This document shows, piece after piece, positions 19,065 to 28,706 of a stretch of DNA of 37,251 nt. Source of the DNA: Pseudomonadota bacterium (GTDB lineage: Bacteria; Pseudomonadota; Gammaproteobacteria; Burkholderiales; Burkholderiaceae_C); the NCBI GenBank assembly GCA_021812315.1, contig JAKANU010000003.1, positions 1 through 37,251 of the forward strand, read 5' to 3'. Made by a program: the position numbers and the translations under genes. The notes beneath the pieces are model-generated. The model did not search any database, was not told the origin of the DNA, and saw nothing but the letters and a program-made list of their open reading frames with translations. Within the stretch, counting starts at the first letter, position 1, and each line of letters begins with the position of its first letter.

Positions 19065-19817
19065 ATGACCGATGATGAGCTGCTACGCTACTCGCGCCAC
19101 ATCCTGCTCAATGAAATCGGGATCGAAGGCCAGGAACGCCTGCTCGCCAGCCATGCCTTGATCATCGGTGCGGGTGGTCTGGGCTCGCCCGCCGCCCTGT
19201 ACCTGGGCTCGGCCGGTGTGGGACACATCACCCTGGTCGATCACGACAGCGTCGACCTGACCAACCTGCAACGCCAGATCGCTCACACCGTGGAGCGCGT
19301 GGGACAGCCCAAGGCCTTGTCAGCTCAGGCCGCGATCGCTGCGGTCAACCCCGCAGTCACGGTCACGCCGGTGCTGGCCCGCGCCGACGCCGCCTTGCTC
19401 GACACCCTGGCGGCACAAACCGATGTGGTGCTCGACTGCTGCGACAACTTCGCCACACGCCAAGCCATCAACGCAGCCTGCGTCAAGCATCGCAAACCCC
19501 TGGTCTCGGGAGCCGCGATCCGCTTTGACGCCCAACTGACTGTTTACGATTCGCGCGACAAAACCTCACCGTGCTACGCCTGCGTTTTCCCGCCCGATGC
19601 GGCGCTTGAGGAAACGCGCTGCGCGACGATGGGCGTCTTCGCGCCCCTGGTGGGCATCATCGGCTCCATGCAGGCCGCCGAAGCACTCAAGCTGCTAAGC
19701 GGCGCCGGTCAGGCACTGACGGGCCGACTGCTGATGCTCGACGGGCGCAGCATGGAATTCACCGAGCTGCGACTGGCGCGCGAGGCGCAATGCCCGGTGT
19801 GCCGGACCCGGCGCTGA
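19065..19817 (+). CDS. HesA/MoeB/ThiF family adenylyltransferase
   Basis: 'LIIGAGGLGSPAALYLGSAGVGHITLVDHDSVDLTNLQRQIAH' nucleotide-binding motif; zinc cysteines 'CYAC...CPVC'. Confidence 0.95.
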   Translation: MTDDELLRYSRHILLNEIGIEGQERLLASHALIIGAGGLGSPAALYLGSAGVGHITLVDHDSVDLTNLQRQIAHTVERVGQPKALSAQAAIAAVNPAVTVTPVLARADAALLDTLAAQTDVVLDCCDNFATRQAINAACVKHRKPLVSGAAIRFDAQLTVYDSRDKTSPCYACVFPPDAALEETRCATMGVFAPLVGIIGSMQAAEALKLLSGAGQALTGRLLMLDGRSMEFTELRLAREAQCPVCRTRR

Positions 19818-20026
19818 ACGTCTGGCGGCCGCTACCCTAGCGCCTTCATCTTTGACAATACGGTCACGTAGTTCGGCAATTGGTCGGGTTCTTGTGCAAT
19901 CCTCGTACCGGTCAAGCTCAGACCTGAGGCTAGTGCCAGAGTAGACAAAACAGGGGAGGTTTACGTAATTTCTGTCAAAAATGAGGTGAGGTTCGTAGTC
20001 AGACTATTGCGCAATTGATGGCGCGT

Positions 20027-21013
20027 TCAGGCTCGCACCACCAGCTTGCCCAAGGCGCGGTCGCTCTCGATCAAGCTGTGAGCGCGCGCTACGTCGTCAA
20101 AGTCAAAGGTCTGCACCCGTAACGATGGCATCGCGCCGCTGGCGAGCTGATCGGCAATCCATTTCAATGGCGCCGCAGTCAAAGGCAATGCCGGGGTTCC
20201 CAGCAGGCCGCTGCCGAAGAACGCCAGGCGGGTCGCATTGGGCAGGTCGTTCATCAGGTGCAGGTTGTCCAAGACCGGGGCGCCGCCCAGCAAACCAATC
20301 ACTACGGCCGTGCCAAAGGGCTTTAATGCTTTGAGGCTGTCGCGCACCGTGGCGGCACCGACCACTTCAAGTACCACGTCCACACCCTCTGGCGCCGCAG
20401 CGCGTACTTGATCAGAGATTTCTCCTGAGTCAATAATGACTGCATCTGCACCGATGCTGGTAAGGCGTGCCGCGTTCGCTGCTGACCGGGTAGTGGCAAT
20501 CACGCGCTGCCCCCGCGCTTTGGCATAGGCCACGCCCGCCTGTCCCACCGATGAGGTGGCGCCGCGTACCAGCACCGTTTGCCCAGGAATGGTGTCGATC
20601 AGTCGGCCCAGAGCGCCCCACACGGTGAGGTAACTCTCGGGCAAGGCTGCCAGTTCTTCCCACGACAAGCTTGTGCCGTCCAGATCAATCACATTGCTGC
20701 GCAACACGGTGACCTCTTCGGCATAGCTGCCGTTGCGGGAAAACTGCAGCCCGCCCATCGCGGTCGCCACGCGCTGACCAGTGCGAAAGGTGCCGGATGG
20801 GTCTTCGATCACTTCGCCCACCGCCTCAATGCCGGGCACAACCTGCCCGGTGATCGGCCCCATCTTGCCGGCCCGGCGGTACACCTCGGCGCGGTTCAGT
20901 CCGAAGGCGCGTACGCGAATGCGCACTTCTTCGCTGTTTGCGGTGCTTGATGGAATGTCGCGCAGTTGCAAAACGTCGGGGCCACCGGCTTGTTCAATGA
21001 CATAGGCTTTCAT
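20027..21013 (-). CDS. Zinc-independent medium-chain alcohol dehydrogenase/quinone oxidoreductase family protein
   Basis: 'MKAYVIEQAGGPDVLQLRDIP', 'GQTVLVRGATSSVGQAGVAYAKARGQRVIATTRS' (Rossmann motif). Confidence 0.92.
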   Translation of the reverse strand: MKAYVIEQAGGPDVLQLRDIPSSTANSEEVRIRVRAFGLNRAEVYRRAGKMGPITGQVVPGIEAVGEVIEDPSGTFRTGQRVATAMGGLQFSRNGSYAEEVTVLRSNVIDLDGTSLSWEELAALPESYLTVWGALGRLIDTIPGQTVLVRGATSSVGQAGVAYAKARGQRVIATTRSAANAARLTSIGADAVIIDSGEISDQVRAAAPEGVDVVLEVVGAATVRDSLKALKPFGTAVVIGLLGGAPVLDNLHLMNDLPNATRLAFFGSGLLGTPALPLTAAPLKWIADQLASGAMPSLRVQTFDFDDVARAHSLIESDRALGKLVVRA

Positions 21014-21122
21014 ACTGGTTCTCCTGATGGGTAGTTGGATAGATCGACGGGTATTTGCGTCGATGGGTGGGACTTTATAGATTTCAATATTGATTTGGAA
21101 CGTCTTAAAATGGTAACCTGAA

Positions 21123-21136
21123 TCTCATAAATGAGA
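21123..21136. promoter_or_regulatory. Candidate LysR autoregulatory operator
   Basis: TCTCAT-AA-ATGAGA, 6-bp perfect arms, ending 7 bp before the LysR ATG and overlapping its RBS-like GAGAGG. Confidence 0.4.
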
Positions 21137-21143
21137 GGTAAGC

Positions 21144-22040
21144 ATGGACTTGAACGCGGCCAATATGTTCGTATCGGTGGTGCAGGCCGGCAGTCTTTCG
21201 GCGGCGGCCGAGAAGATCAACGTACCACTACCAACCCTGAGCCGACGCATTCGCGAACTCGAACGTGAGCTCAACGTCCAGTTGCTGGAGCGCTCCTCGC
21301 GCGGCATCAAGCTCACCGAGCCCGGAAGCCGGCTGTACGAACACGCCAGCCGCGGCATTGAGGCCCTGAACGAGGCGCAGCAGGCGGTGATGCGTGATGA
21401 GGCGCGCCTCAAGGGACGCCTTCGCCTGTCACTTCCACCGGCCTTTGAGCCATGGTGGGAACTGCTCGGCGCGTTCCAGCAGCGGTATCCCGAGATCACC
21501 TTGAGCGTGTTTGCGACGGAGCGCCGCATTGATCTTGTGCAGGACGGCGTTGACGTGGCCCTGCGCGTGGGCGCTATCGTGCACGAGTCGATGGTGGCGC
21601 GAAGGATGATTCGGTATCGCCATGTGCTAGTGGCAGCGCCGGCCCTACTGGAGCGGCTTGGTGAGCCAAAGTCTGTCGATGATTTGCGTGGCTATCCGTG
21701 CGCCATCTGGACGACTGATTTCAACGCTCGCAGCGGCTGGCGACTGGGAGAACAGGTGTTCGAGCCCAAAGTCGTGCTGCAAACCAATGACTACGCCCTA
21801 TTGCGCTGCCGCGCGGTAGCGGGTCAGGTACTCACGGAGCTACCGCCTTTTCTCGCTCGCCAAGAGATCGCTGAAGACCGGTTGCGCGCATTGCTGCCCG
21901 AGCATCCGATGCCCGAACAAACGATTAACCTTCTCTATCCTTCGCATCGTCACCCGTCGAGTCTCGTACGGACTTATCTGGATTTCTGCCAGGAGCAGGT
22001 GGCCAGCCACCTGTGGCCCGGCGTCGGTATGGTTAACTGA
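21144..22040 (+). CDS. LysR family transcriptional regulator
   Basis: N-terminal wHTH 'MDLNAANMFVSVVQAGSLSAAAEKINVPLPTLSRRIRELERELNVQLLERSSRGIKLTEPG'; divergent from the adjacent oxidoreductase. Confidence 0.96.
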   Translation: MDLNAANMFVSVVQAGSLSAAAEKINVPLPTLSRRIRELERELNVQLLERSSRGIKLTEPGSRLYEHASRGIEALNEAQQAVMRDEARLKGRLRLSLPPAFEPWWELLGAFQQRYPEITLSVFATERRIDLVQDGVDVALRVGAIVHESMVARRMIRYRHVLVAAPALLERLGEPKSVDDLRGYPCAIWTTDFNARSGWRLGEQVFEPKVVLQTNDYALLRCRAVAGQVLTELPPFLARQEIAEDRLRALLPEHPMPEQTINLLYPSHRHPSSLVRTYLDFCQEQVASHLWPGVGMVN

Positions 22041-22142
22041 GACGCTGTGGCCGCTGCAGTGGCTGGGGTTGTGTTGGCGACCGATTTCTGTGCATTCGGC
22101 AGCGTGAGGGCGCCGACACCGCCCAAGCCACTGCCACAGGCA

Positions 22143-25100
22143 TCAGGGATTACCGTACCCGCCCCCGCCCGGCGTAGATATCTCAAACACATCACCGACC
22201 TGCATCTCGGCCTGCCCGATATGGGCCAAGGTCTCGACCGTTCCGTCGGAACGCAGGACGCGATTCACGCCCACCTGCCCGGCCCGAGCACCGGCCACGC
22301 CGAAGGCACCGTGCGCGCGGCCGTTGGACAGGATGCTGGCCGTCATCGGTTCGAGAAAGCGCACCCGGCGTACGCCACCGTCACCACCGCGCCAGCGACC
22401 AGCGCCTCCGGAACCTTCGCGGATCTGGTAACTGTCGAGGCGCACCGGAAAACGAAACTCAAGCACCTCCGGGTCAGTCATGCGCGAGTTGGTCATGTGG
22501 GTCTGAACCACACTGGTGCCGTCAAATCCGTCACCGGCGCCGGAGCCACCCGAGATCGTCTCGTAATACTGGTAGCGCGCGTTGCCAAAGGTAAAGTTGT
22601 TCATGGTGCACTGGCTCGCTGCCATGACACCCAGGGCACCGTACAGCGCATTGGTAATGCAGCTTGAGGTTTCCACGTTGCCCGCAACCACCGAAGCCGG
22701 TGGATTGGGATTGAGCATGGAACCGGCCGGAATGATCACTTCCAATGGCTTGAGGCAACCGGCATTGAGCGGGATATCGTCATCGACCAGGGTGCGAAAC
22801 ACATACAGAACCGCCGCCATGCAAACCGCAGTCGGCGCATTGAAGTTGTTGCTCTGCTGTGGCGAGGTTCCGGTAAAGTCGATGACGGCACTGCGCGCGT
22901 TGGCATTGACACGGATGGCGACCTGAATCTGCGCCCCGTTGTCCAGCGGCAAGCTGAATGCACCATCTTTCAAGCGGGTGATGACGCGGCGCACCGACTC
23001 CTCAGCGTTATCCTGCACATGCCGCATGTACGCCTGCACCACTTCCAGGCCAAAGTGGTCGACCATTTTCCTGAGTTCCTGCACGCCCTTCTCGTTGGCG
23101 GCGATCTGCGCCTTCAAATCAGCCAGGTTCTGCTGGGGATTGCGCGACGGGTACGCACCGCTGCTCAGCAGCGCCATGATTTCCCTCTCGCGCAGCACCC
23201 CGCGATCCACCAGCCTGAAGTTGACGATCTGCACGCCCTCCTCTTCGATGCGCGTCGAAAACGGTGGCATCGAGCCGGGGGTGGTGCCGCCAACGTCGGC
23301 ATGATGACCTCGCGAGCCGACATAAAACGCCGCCTTTCCGCCCAGATAGACTGGCGTGATGACGGTGATGTCCGGCAGGTGCGTGCCGCCGTGGTAGGGG
23401 TCGTTGAGCACAAAGACATCGCCCGCTTGCATGCTCGCGGCGTTCTCGCGCACCACGGTCTTGATGCTCTCGCCCATCGAACCCAGATGTACCGGCATAT
23501 GCGGAGCGTTGGCGATGAGATTTCCCTGCGCATCAAACAGGGCACAGCTGAAATCGAGCCGTTCCTTGATATTGACGGAGTAGGCCGTATTCTGCAATTG
23601 CAGCCCCATCTGCTCGGCAATGTTCATGAACAGGTTATTGAAGACCTCCAGCAACACCGGATCGACACGTGTTCCTGCTGCGAATTTGATAGCACGCTGT
23701 GCAGTGCGCACAAGCATGAGGTGATTGAACTCTGTCACTGAAGCTTGCCAGTCTGGCTCGACTACAGTGGTGGCATTCTGCTCGGCGATGATGGCCGGCC
23801 CAGGGATCACATCACCGGCTCGAAGATCCTCGCGCAGCACCAGCGCCGCCTCGCGCCACTGGCCGGCGCAATACATGCGAACCGTTTCGCGGATCACGCT
23901 ACAGGCGGCCAGGTCACGGGCGGGGTGCAGGCCCTGCTGCAGTTCGGCGGGAGCACCACCTGCCACCACCGCTTCCACCGATACGGCCTCGGCCACCAGT
24001 TCCTTGCCCTGCATCAGGAATGAAAAGCGCTGGCGATAGGCGCTCTGGAAAGCCGCCTCGATCTGCGCAAGCGTGCCAAACCTCACAACCAGGGCCGAAT
24101 CGGTTCCTTCGTAGCGCACGTGCACGCGCAAGTGCGTCGTGATATTGCCGCCATGCGCCTGCTGGCGCATGAGTTCGCCCTGGGCCGCGCTGGCCAGCGT
24201 CTGCAGCTGCGCGGCGATGCCCGGTAGTGCATCGGCGCTCAGTCGAACCTCGACCGCCTGCTCGCGAATCACGGATTGATCCGCCAGACCCATCCCGTAA
24301 GCACTGAGCACGCCAGCCAGCGGATGCACAAAGACACGTGTCATACCCAGCGCATCGGCAACCTGACAGGCATGTTGCCCGCCAGCGCCACCAAAGCACT
24401 GCAAGGTATAGCCCGTAACGTCGTAGCCACGCGCCACCGAGATCTTCTTGATCGCGTTGGCCATCTGCTGCACGGCAATATCGATGAAGCCCTCGGCGAC
24501 CTGCTCGGCGCTGCGCGCGCTCTGACGCGCCAACACTTGAAAGCGCTCTTGCACCACGACAAGATCCAAAGCCTGGTTCGCGTTCGGACCGAAGACCCTG
24601 GGAAAATGGCGCGGCACAATCCGGCCCAGCATCACGTTGGCGTCAGTCACCGCCAGGGGCCCGCCGCGACGGTAGCTGGCTGGACCCGGGTTGGCACCAG
24701 CGCTTTGCGGCCCGACCCGAAAGCGCGAACCGTCGTAGGTCAGGATCGAGCCGCCCCCGGCGGCCACCGTGTGAATGCTCATCATCGGCGCACGCATGCG
24801 CACACCGGCCACCTGGGTTTCAAACTCGCGCTCGAACTCGCCGGCGTAGTGCGACACGTCGGTGGAAGTACCGCCCATGTCGAAACCAATCACTTTGTGA
24901 ATCCCGGCGATGGCCGCGGTGCGCGCCATGCCGACGATGCCACCGGCCGGGCCGCTCAGAATGGCGTCCTTGCCGGCAAACAGGTGGGCATCGGTCAGGC
25001 CACCCGAGGACTGCATGAAATACAGCTTCACGCCGGGCATTTCGGCGGCCACCTGCTCGACATAGCGGCGCAGGATCGGCGACAGGTAGGCATCGACCAC

Positions 25101-25757
25101 GGTGGTGTCGCCACGGCTGACGAACTTCATCATCGGACTGGTCTGGTGCGAGGTGCTGATCTGGGTAAAGCCGACTTCCTGCGCCAGGCGCTTCGCCGCA
25201 AGTTCGTGTGCGGTGTACCGGTAGCCATGCATGAATACAATGGAAACCGAACGTAGCCCCCGTCGATACTGCGCAAGAAGCTCCTCTTTTAATAGCATTT
25301 CATCCAATGGCTGGATCACTTCGCCGTGCGCACCGATGCGCTCGTGAGCTTCCACCACGGCGCTGTACAGGAGCTCGGGCAACTCGATGTGGCGATCAAA
25401 AATGCGCGGACGGTTCTGGTAGCCAATGCGCAAGGCGTCACGAAAGCCGCGCGTGATCACCAGCAGCGTTGGCTCACCTTTGCGCTCCAGCAGGGCGTTG
25501 GTGGCCACCGTGGTACCCATCTTGACGCACTCGACCTGTTGTGACGTGACCGGCTCTCCCGGTCGCAGGCCAAGCAGGTGGCGGATGCCCGCCACCGCTG
25601 CATCCGGGTACTGCTCGGGGTTCTCGCTCAACAATTTGTGCGTCAGCAGCGTGTAGCTTCCGTCGGCGTTCGGGCGCTTGCCCACGATGTCGGTGAACGT
25701 GCCGCCGCGATCGATCCAGAACTGCCATCGATTGGGCAGCGACGTCGTCAAGTTCAT
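22143..25757 (-). CDS. 5-oxoprolinase/hydantoinase family protein, HyuA-HyuB fusion (1204 aa)
   Basis: N-terminal HyuA part '[16 protein letters not shown]...[14 protein letters not shown]'; C-terminal HyuB part '[64 protein letters not shown]...RGHHADVGG'. Confidence 0.95.
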   Translation of the reverse strand: MNLTTSLPNRWQFWIDRGGTFTDIVGKRPNADGSYTLLTHKLLSENPEQYPDAAVAGIRHLLGLRPGEPVTSQQVECVKMGTTVATNALLERKGEPTLLVITRGFRDALRIGYQNRPRIFDRHIELPELLYSAVVEAHERIGAHGEVIQPLDEMLLKEELLAQYRRGLRSVSIVFMHGYRYTAHELAAKRLAQEVGFTQISTSHQTSPMMKFVSRGDTTVVDAYLSPILRRYVEQVAAEMPGVKLYFMQSSGGLTDAHLFAGKDAILSGPAGGIVGMARTAAIAGIHKVIGFDMGGTSTDVSHYAGEFEREFETQVAGVRMRAPMMSIHTVAAGGGSILTYDGSRFRVGPQSAGANPGPASYRRGGPLAVTDANVMLGRIVPRHFPRVFGPNANQALDLVVVQERFQVLARQSARSAEQVAEGFIDIAVQQMANAIKKISVARGYDVTGYTLQCFGGAGGQHACQVADALGMTRVFVHPLAGVLSAYGMGLADQSVIREQAVEVRLSADALPGIAAQLQTLASAAQGELMRQQAHGGNITTHLRVHVRYEGTDSALVVRFGTLAQIEAAFQSAYRQRFSFLMQGKELVAEAVSVEAVVAGGAPAELQQGLHPARDLAACSVIRETVRMYCAGQWREAALVLREDLRAGDVIPGPAIIAEQNATTVVEPDWQASVTEFNHLMLVRTAQRAIKFAAGTRVDPVLLEVFNNLFMNIAEQMGLQLQNTAYSVNIKERLDFSCALFDAQGNLIANAPHMPVHLGSMGESIKTVVRENAASMQAGDVFVLNDPYHGGTHLPDITVITPVYLGGKAAFYVGSRGHHADVGGTTPGSMPPFSTRIEEEGVQIVNFRLVDRGVLREREIMALLSSGAYPSRNPQQNLADLKAQIAANEKGVQELRKMVDHFGLEVVQAYMRHVQDNAEESVRRVITRLKDGAFSLPLDNGAQIQVAIRVNANARSAVIDFTGTSPQQSNNFNAPTAVCMAAVLYVFRTLVDDDIPLNAGCLKPLEVIIPAGSMLNPNPPASVVAGNVETSSCITNALYGALGVMAASQCTMNNFTFGNARYQYYETISGGSGAGDGFDGTSVVQTHMTNSRMTDPEVLEFRFPVRLDSYQIREGSGGAGRWRGGDGGVRRVRFLEPMTASILSNGRAHGAFGVAGARAGQVGVNRVLRSDGTVETLAHIGQAEMQVGDVFEISTPGGGGYGNP
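23674..23695. repeat. Short AT-cored interspersed repeat, partial copy (inside oxoprolinase gene)
   Basis: CCTGCTGCGAATTTGATAGCAC; GCTGCGAATTTGATAGCA vs gpsA copy GCTCCTGATTTGATAGCA, 15/18 identical. Confidence 0.5.
25266..25297. repeat. Short AT-cored interspersed repeat copy (inside oxoprolinase gene)
   Basis: ATACTGCGCAAGAAGCTCCTCTTTTAATAGCA; last 27 nt are 23/27 identical to the reverse complement of the gpsA copy (GCGCAAGCAGCTCCTGATTTGATAGCA). Confidence 0.6.
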
Positions 25758-26422
25758 GCCATGGATCTCCAGGTTTGCTCAATGAGTGAGACGATATGTT
25801 CGACGCGTCTGCCCGTGGCTCGTGAAACGGCAGCGGCGTAGGGTGCCATGTTGGTGCACTCCAGCACCATGGCGTCGATCTCGGGATGGCGCGTGCTCAA
25901 CTGCAAGCCGGCGCTGACAACGTCACACCGGGCCTGGGCAAGATCCATTCCGGTGTCGTTGCCGAGAATGCTGCGCTGGAATTCGCAGCCAGCGGCAACC
26001 CCGTGCACGGGTGTGTTGGGATCGGCGCCAACCCCGATCAATTGGCTTATGTCGAAGGCCTCGGCATCGATGGTCAGCACACCGACACTCTGCCCTGCCA
26101 ACTTCGGCGAGATCAGCCACAAAAGACTCGAACTGAGCACCGGGACCGCGACACATGACTGCAACTCGTGCTGATACCGCGCCAGAAAACCGCAGCTCGT
26201 GCTCAGCAGGCTCGCGCCGCTGGCTGCCAGCGCCTGCACGGCCTCGATGAACGGCTGCAACTGCAGGCCGCCATCGCGGCGTACCACACGCGCCGGGTTG
26301 GCTCCGCGCACGGTCTGATAACGCACCGGGATATTCAGACCTGCAAAAGTCGCCGGGTTGCCAATGTCGCCAAGGGGGCGTGCAAATTGCGTCTCGAGCA
26401 TCACGATACCGAGAAACGACAT
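25754..26422 (-). CDS. Aspartate/glutamate (hydantoin-type) racemase family protein
   Basis: Two catalytic-type cysteines in '[11 protein letters not shown]' and '[11 protein letters not shown]'; 4-bp overlap with the oxoprolinase gene. Confidence 0.82.
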   Translation of the reverse strand: MSFLGIVMLETQFARPLGDIGNPATFAGLNIPVRYQTVRGANPARVVRRDGGLQLQPFIEAVQALAASGASLLSTSCGFLARYQHELQSCVAVPVLSSSLLWLISPKLAGQSVGVLTIDAEAFDISQLIGVGADPNTPVHGVAAGCEFQRSILGNDTGMDLAQARCDVVSAGLQLSTRHPEIDAMVLECTNMAPYAAAVSRATGRRVEHIVSLIEQTWRSMA

Positions 26423-26444
26423 ACCGGGCTCGCCTCGCCAGTGC

Positions 26445-27068
26445 CTACAGGCTGGCCGCGGATCGCGCCGCCTGATCGTAGATCCCGGAGAGCAGGCGCA
26501 GCAGGCGCGCCAACTCGCCGATGTCGCGATTCAGCGCATCGTCGGCATTCAGGGCTTGAATCAGACAGGATTCGCGAATCTCGCGATAACGTGCCACGTA
26601 CTGGCGGCCCAGATCGGTGGCTGCGTAAGTCACTTCCTTGCCGTTTCTGCGGGAGGCGACAACCGCCAGGTTTTGCAGCTTCTTGAGCGAATAGTTGATG
26701 AGGTGTGTGTCCTCGACATTCATGATGAAACAGATGTCGGCCAATCGCTTGTCGCGCGCACGATGCGTCACATGATGCAGCACCAGCACATCAAGCGGCG
26801 TCAGGTCCTTGAGTCCGGCGGTGCTCATGCAATGCGCAATCCAGCGATGAAACGCATTGCCCGCAACGATCAGACCGAACTCGAACTCGCTCATTTCAGC
26901 GCTGCGTGGTGAGACCAGATGCGCCGAGGAGACGATCGGGCGCGCGCCCGCTGCACGTGGCTTGGGACTCACGGCAGCCGCGGGTGTACGGGCTTTTCTG
27001 ATCATCGAATGCATCCGGATTGGCAGGTGCTTGGCACGGATGCAATTGTACGCAGTTGTACGCAGCAT
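26445..27068 (-). CDS. MarR-type winged-helix transcriptional regulator (start may be further in, e.g. 27014 or 27005)
   Basis: 'LTPLDVLVLHHVTHRARDKRLADICFIMNVEDTHLINYSLKKLQNLAVVASRRNGKEVTYAATDLG' wHTH pattern; divergent from the TRAP operon. Confidence 0.85.
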   Translation of the reverse strand: MLRTTAYNCIRAKHLPIRMHSMIRKARTPAAAVSPKPRAAGARPIVSSAHLVSPRSAEMSEFEFGLIVAGNAFHRWIAHCMSTAGLKDLTPLDVLVLHHVTHRARDKRLADICFIMNVEDTHLINYSLKKLQNLAVVASRRNGKEVTYAATDLGRQYVARYREIRESCLIQALNADDALNRDIGELARLLRLLSGIYDQAARSAASL

Positions 27069-27097
27069 GATAACAATTTGTCAGCAATTTGTTGACA
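27046..27097. promoter_or_regulatory. Repeat-rich divergent regulatory region between MarR-type regulator and dctP
   Basis: Tandem TTGTACGCAG x2 (27046-27065), direct repeat CAATTTGT x2 (27074-27081, 27085-27092), inverted repeat TGTCA-N9-TGACA (27079-27097) overlapping a TTGACA hexamer (27092-27097). Confidence 0.5.
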
Positions 27098-27182
27098 TTT
27101 AGGGAAAACACCAAGTCCGCTGCGGTAAATCGGCTATAAAGTCGGGCATCCGCCTCAGCCATCATGATTAACCGGAGTTCCT

Positions 27183-28166
27183 ATGAATCGTCTGTCTTTC
27201 CTCAGCACCATCTCCGCGGCGTTGACCCTGGCATTGGTCAGCGGCGCTGCATCGGGTCAAACCAAGTGGGATCTGCCCGCAGCCTACCCGGCTGGCAATT
27301 TCCACACCGAGAACATCGCCCAGTTTGCCAAGGACGTCGAAGCCGCGACGGGTGGCAAACTGAAGATCACCGTGCACGCGAATGCCTCGCTGTTCAAGGC
27401 ACCGGAGATCAAACGCGCCGTGCAGGGTGGTCAGGCGCAGATCGGCGAAATCCTGCTCGTGAACTTCGAGAATGAGAACCCGATCTTCGGCGTGGACGGC
27501 ATCCCGTTCCTGGCCTCCAGTTTCGCCGACAGCAAGAAACTGTACGCGGCGCAGAAGCCGGTTCTGGACAAGGCTCTGGGTGCGCAGGGCATGATGCTGC
27601 TGTACGCGGTACCCTGGCCACCACAGGGCCTGTATGTAAAGAAGGAAATCGCCTCGGTGGCCGACATGCGCGGTGTCAAGTGGCGCGCCTACAGCCCGGC
27701 AACCGCCAAGATGGCCGAGCTCATTGGCGCGCAACCGGTGACGATTCAGGCGGCCGAGGTCAGTCAGGCCTTTGCCACTGGCGTCGTCGACAGCATGATG
27801 AGTTCGGGCTCGACCGGCTACGACAGCAAGATCTACGAATCGGTCAAGTACTGGTATGACACGCAGGCCTGGCTGCCAAAGAACGCCGTCATCGTCAACA
27901 TCAAAGCTTTCAACGCGCTCGACGCTGCCACGCAGGCTGCCGTGACCAAGGCTGCAGCCGACGCCGAAACCCGCGGCTGGAAGGTGAGCGCAGAAAAGAA
28001 TGATTGGTACAAGGCTGAACTGACCAAGAAGGGCATGAAAATTATGCAGCCGAGCGCGAAGCTGGCCGCAGACCTCAAACAAGTTGGCTCCATCATGTTG
28101 GCAGATTGGGAGAAGAAGGCCGGCCCTGATGGGCAAGCCATCATCAGCGCATACCGCAAGAAGTAA
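27183..28166 (+). CDS. TRAP transporter substrate-binding protein (DctP family)
   Basis: Signal peptide then 'TKWDLPAAYPAGNFHTENIAQFAKDVEAATGGKLKITVHANASLFKAPEIKRAVQGGQAQIGE'. Confidence 0.95.
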   Translation: MNRLSFLSTISAALTLALVSGAASGQTKWDLPAAYPAGNFHTENIAQFAKDVEAATGGKLKITVHANASLFKAPEIKRAVQGGQAQIGEILLVNFENENPIFGVDGIPFLASSFADSKKLYAAQKPVLDKALGAQGMMLLYAVPWPPQGLYVKKEIASVADMRGVKWRAYSPATAKMAELIGAQPVTIQAAEVSQAFATGVVDSMMSSGSTGYDSKIYESVKYWYDTQAWLPKNAVIVNIKAFNALDAATQAAVTKAAADAETRGWKVSAEKNDWYKAELTKKGMKIMQPSAKLAADLKQVGSIMLADWEKKAGPDGQAIISAYRKK

Positions 28167-28172
28167 CTGGCC

Positions 28173-28691
28173 GTGCGTTTGCTTCGCGCCGCCCTGGACA
28201 AGCTCTACGACGCTTGCGCCTGGGCGGCTGCGCTCATGATGGTCGGCACCCTGATCATGGTGATCCTGGGCATGGTCGACCGTTACGTGTCGATGAATTT
28301 CAGGGGCACCGACATGTACGCCGGGTATTTCATGGCCGCAGCCGGATTCCTGGCGTTGGCCCACACCCTGAAGAAGAACGAACACATCCGCGTGACCCTG
28401 ATCCTCAATGCCGTGCCCGCCGGAGCCAAGAAGACCATGGAACTCTGGAGCCTGATCGCGGCCGTCCTGCTCGCCGGCCTGTTCGCCTATTACAGCGTCA
28501 GGCTGGCCTATCAATCCTGGGATTTTCACGATATATCGACCGGCAACGACGCCACACCCTTGTGGATTCCTCAAATCGCCATGGCGGTCGGCACGCTGGT
28601 CCTGCTGCTGGCCTTTGTCGATGAATTCGTGCTGGAGCTCACGGGACGACGTCAGTCCGCTAGCGCCGAAGAAGCCTTGCATAACGAATGA
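28173..28691 (+). CDS. TRAP transporter small permease (DctQ family), GTG start
   Basis: Four TM segments, 'YAGYFMAAAGFLALAHTLKKNEHIRVTLIL'; between dctP and dctM. Confidence 0.93.
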   Translation: MRLLRAALDKLYDACAWAAALMMVGTLIMVILGMVDRYVSMNFRGTDMYAGYFMAAAGFLALAHTLKKNEHIRVTLILNAVPAGAKKTMELWSLIAAVLLAGLFAYYSVRLAYQSWDFHDISTGNDATPLWIPQIAMAVGTLVLLLAFVDEFVLELTGRRQSASAEEALHNE

Positions 28692-28706
28692 GCGAGTACC
28701 CAAGCC

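Noticed and set aside
24276-25256. 326-aa plus-strand ORF inside the oxoprolinase gene
   Set aside because: His/Arg-rich shadow ORF without domain signal.
27092-27140. Complete sigma70 promoter for dctP using TTGACA and TATAAA
   Set aside because: TTGACA (27092) and TATAAA (27135) are about 37 bp apart, too far for one promoter; kept only as separate elements.
27168-28703. 511-aa minus-strand ORF antisense to dctP/dctQ
   Set aside because: Spans two confident TRAP genes on the opposite strand; compositional artefact.
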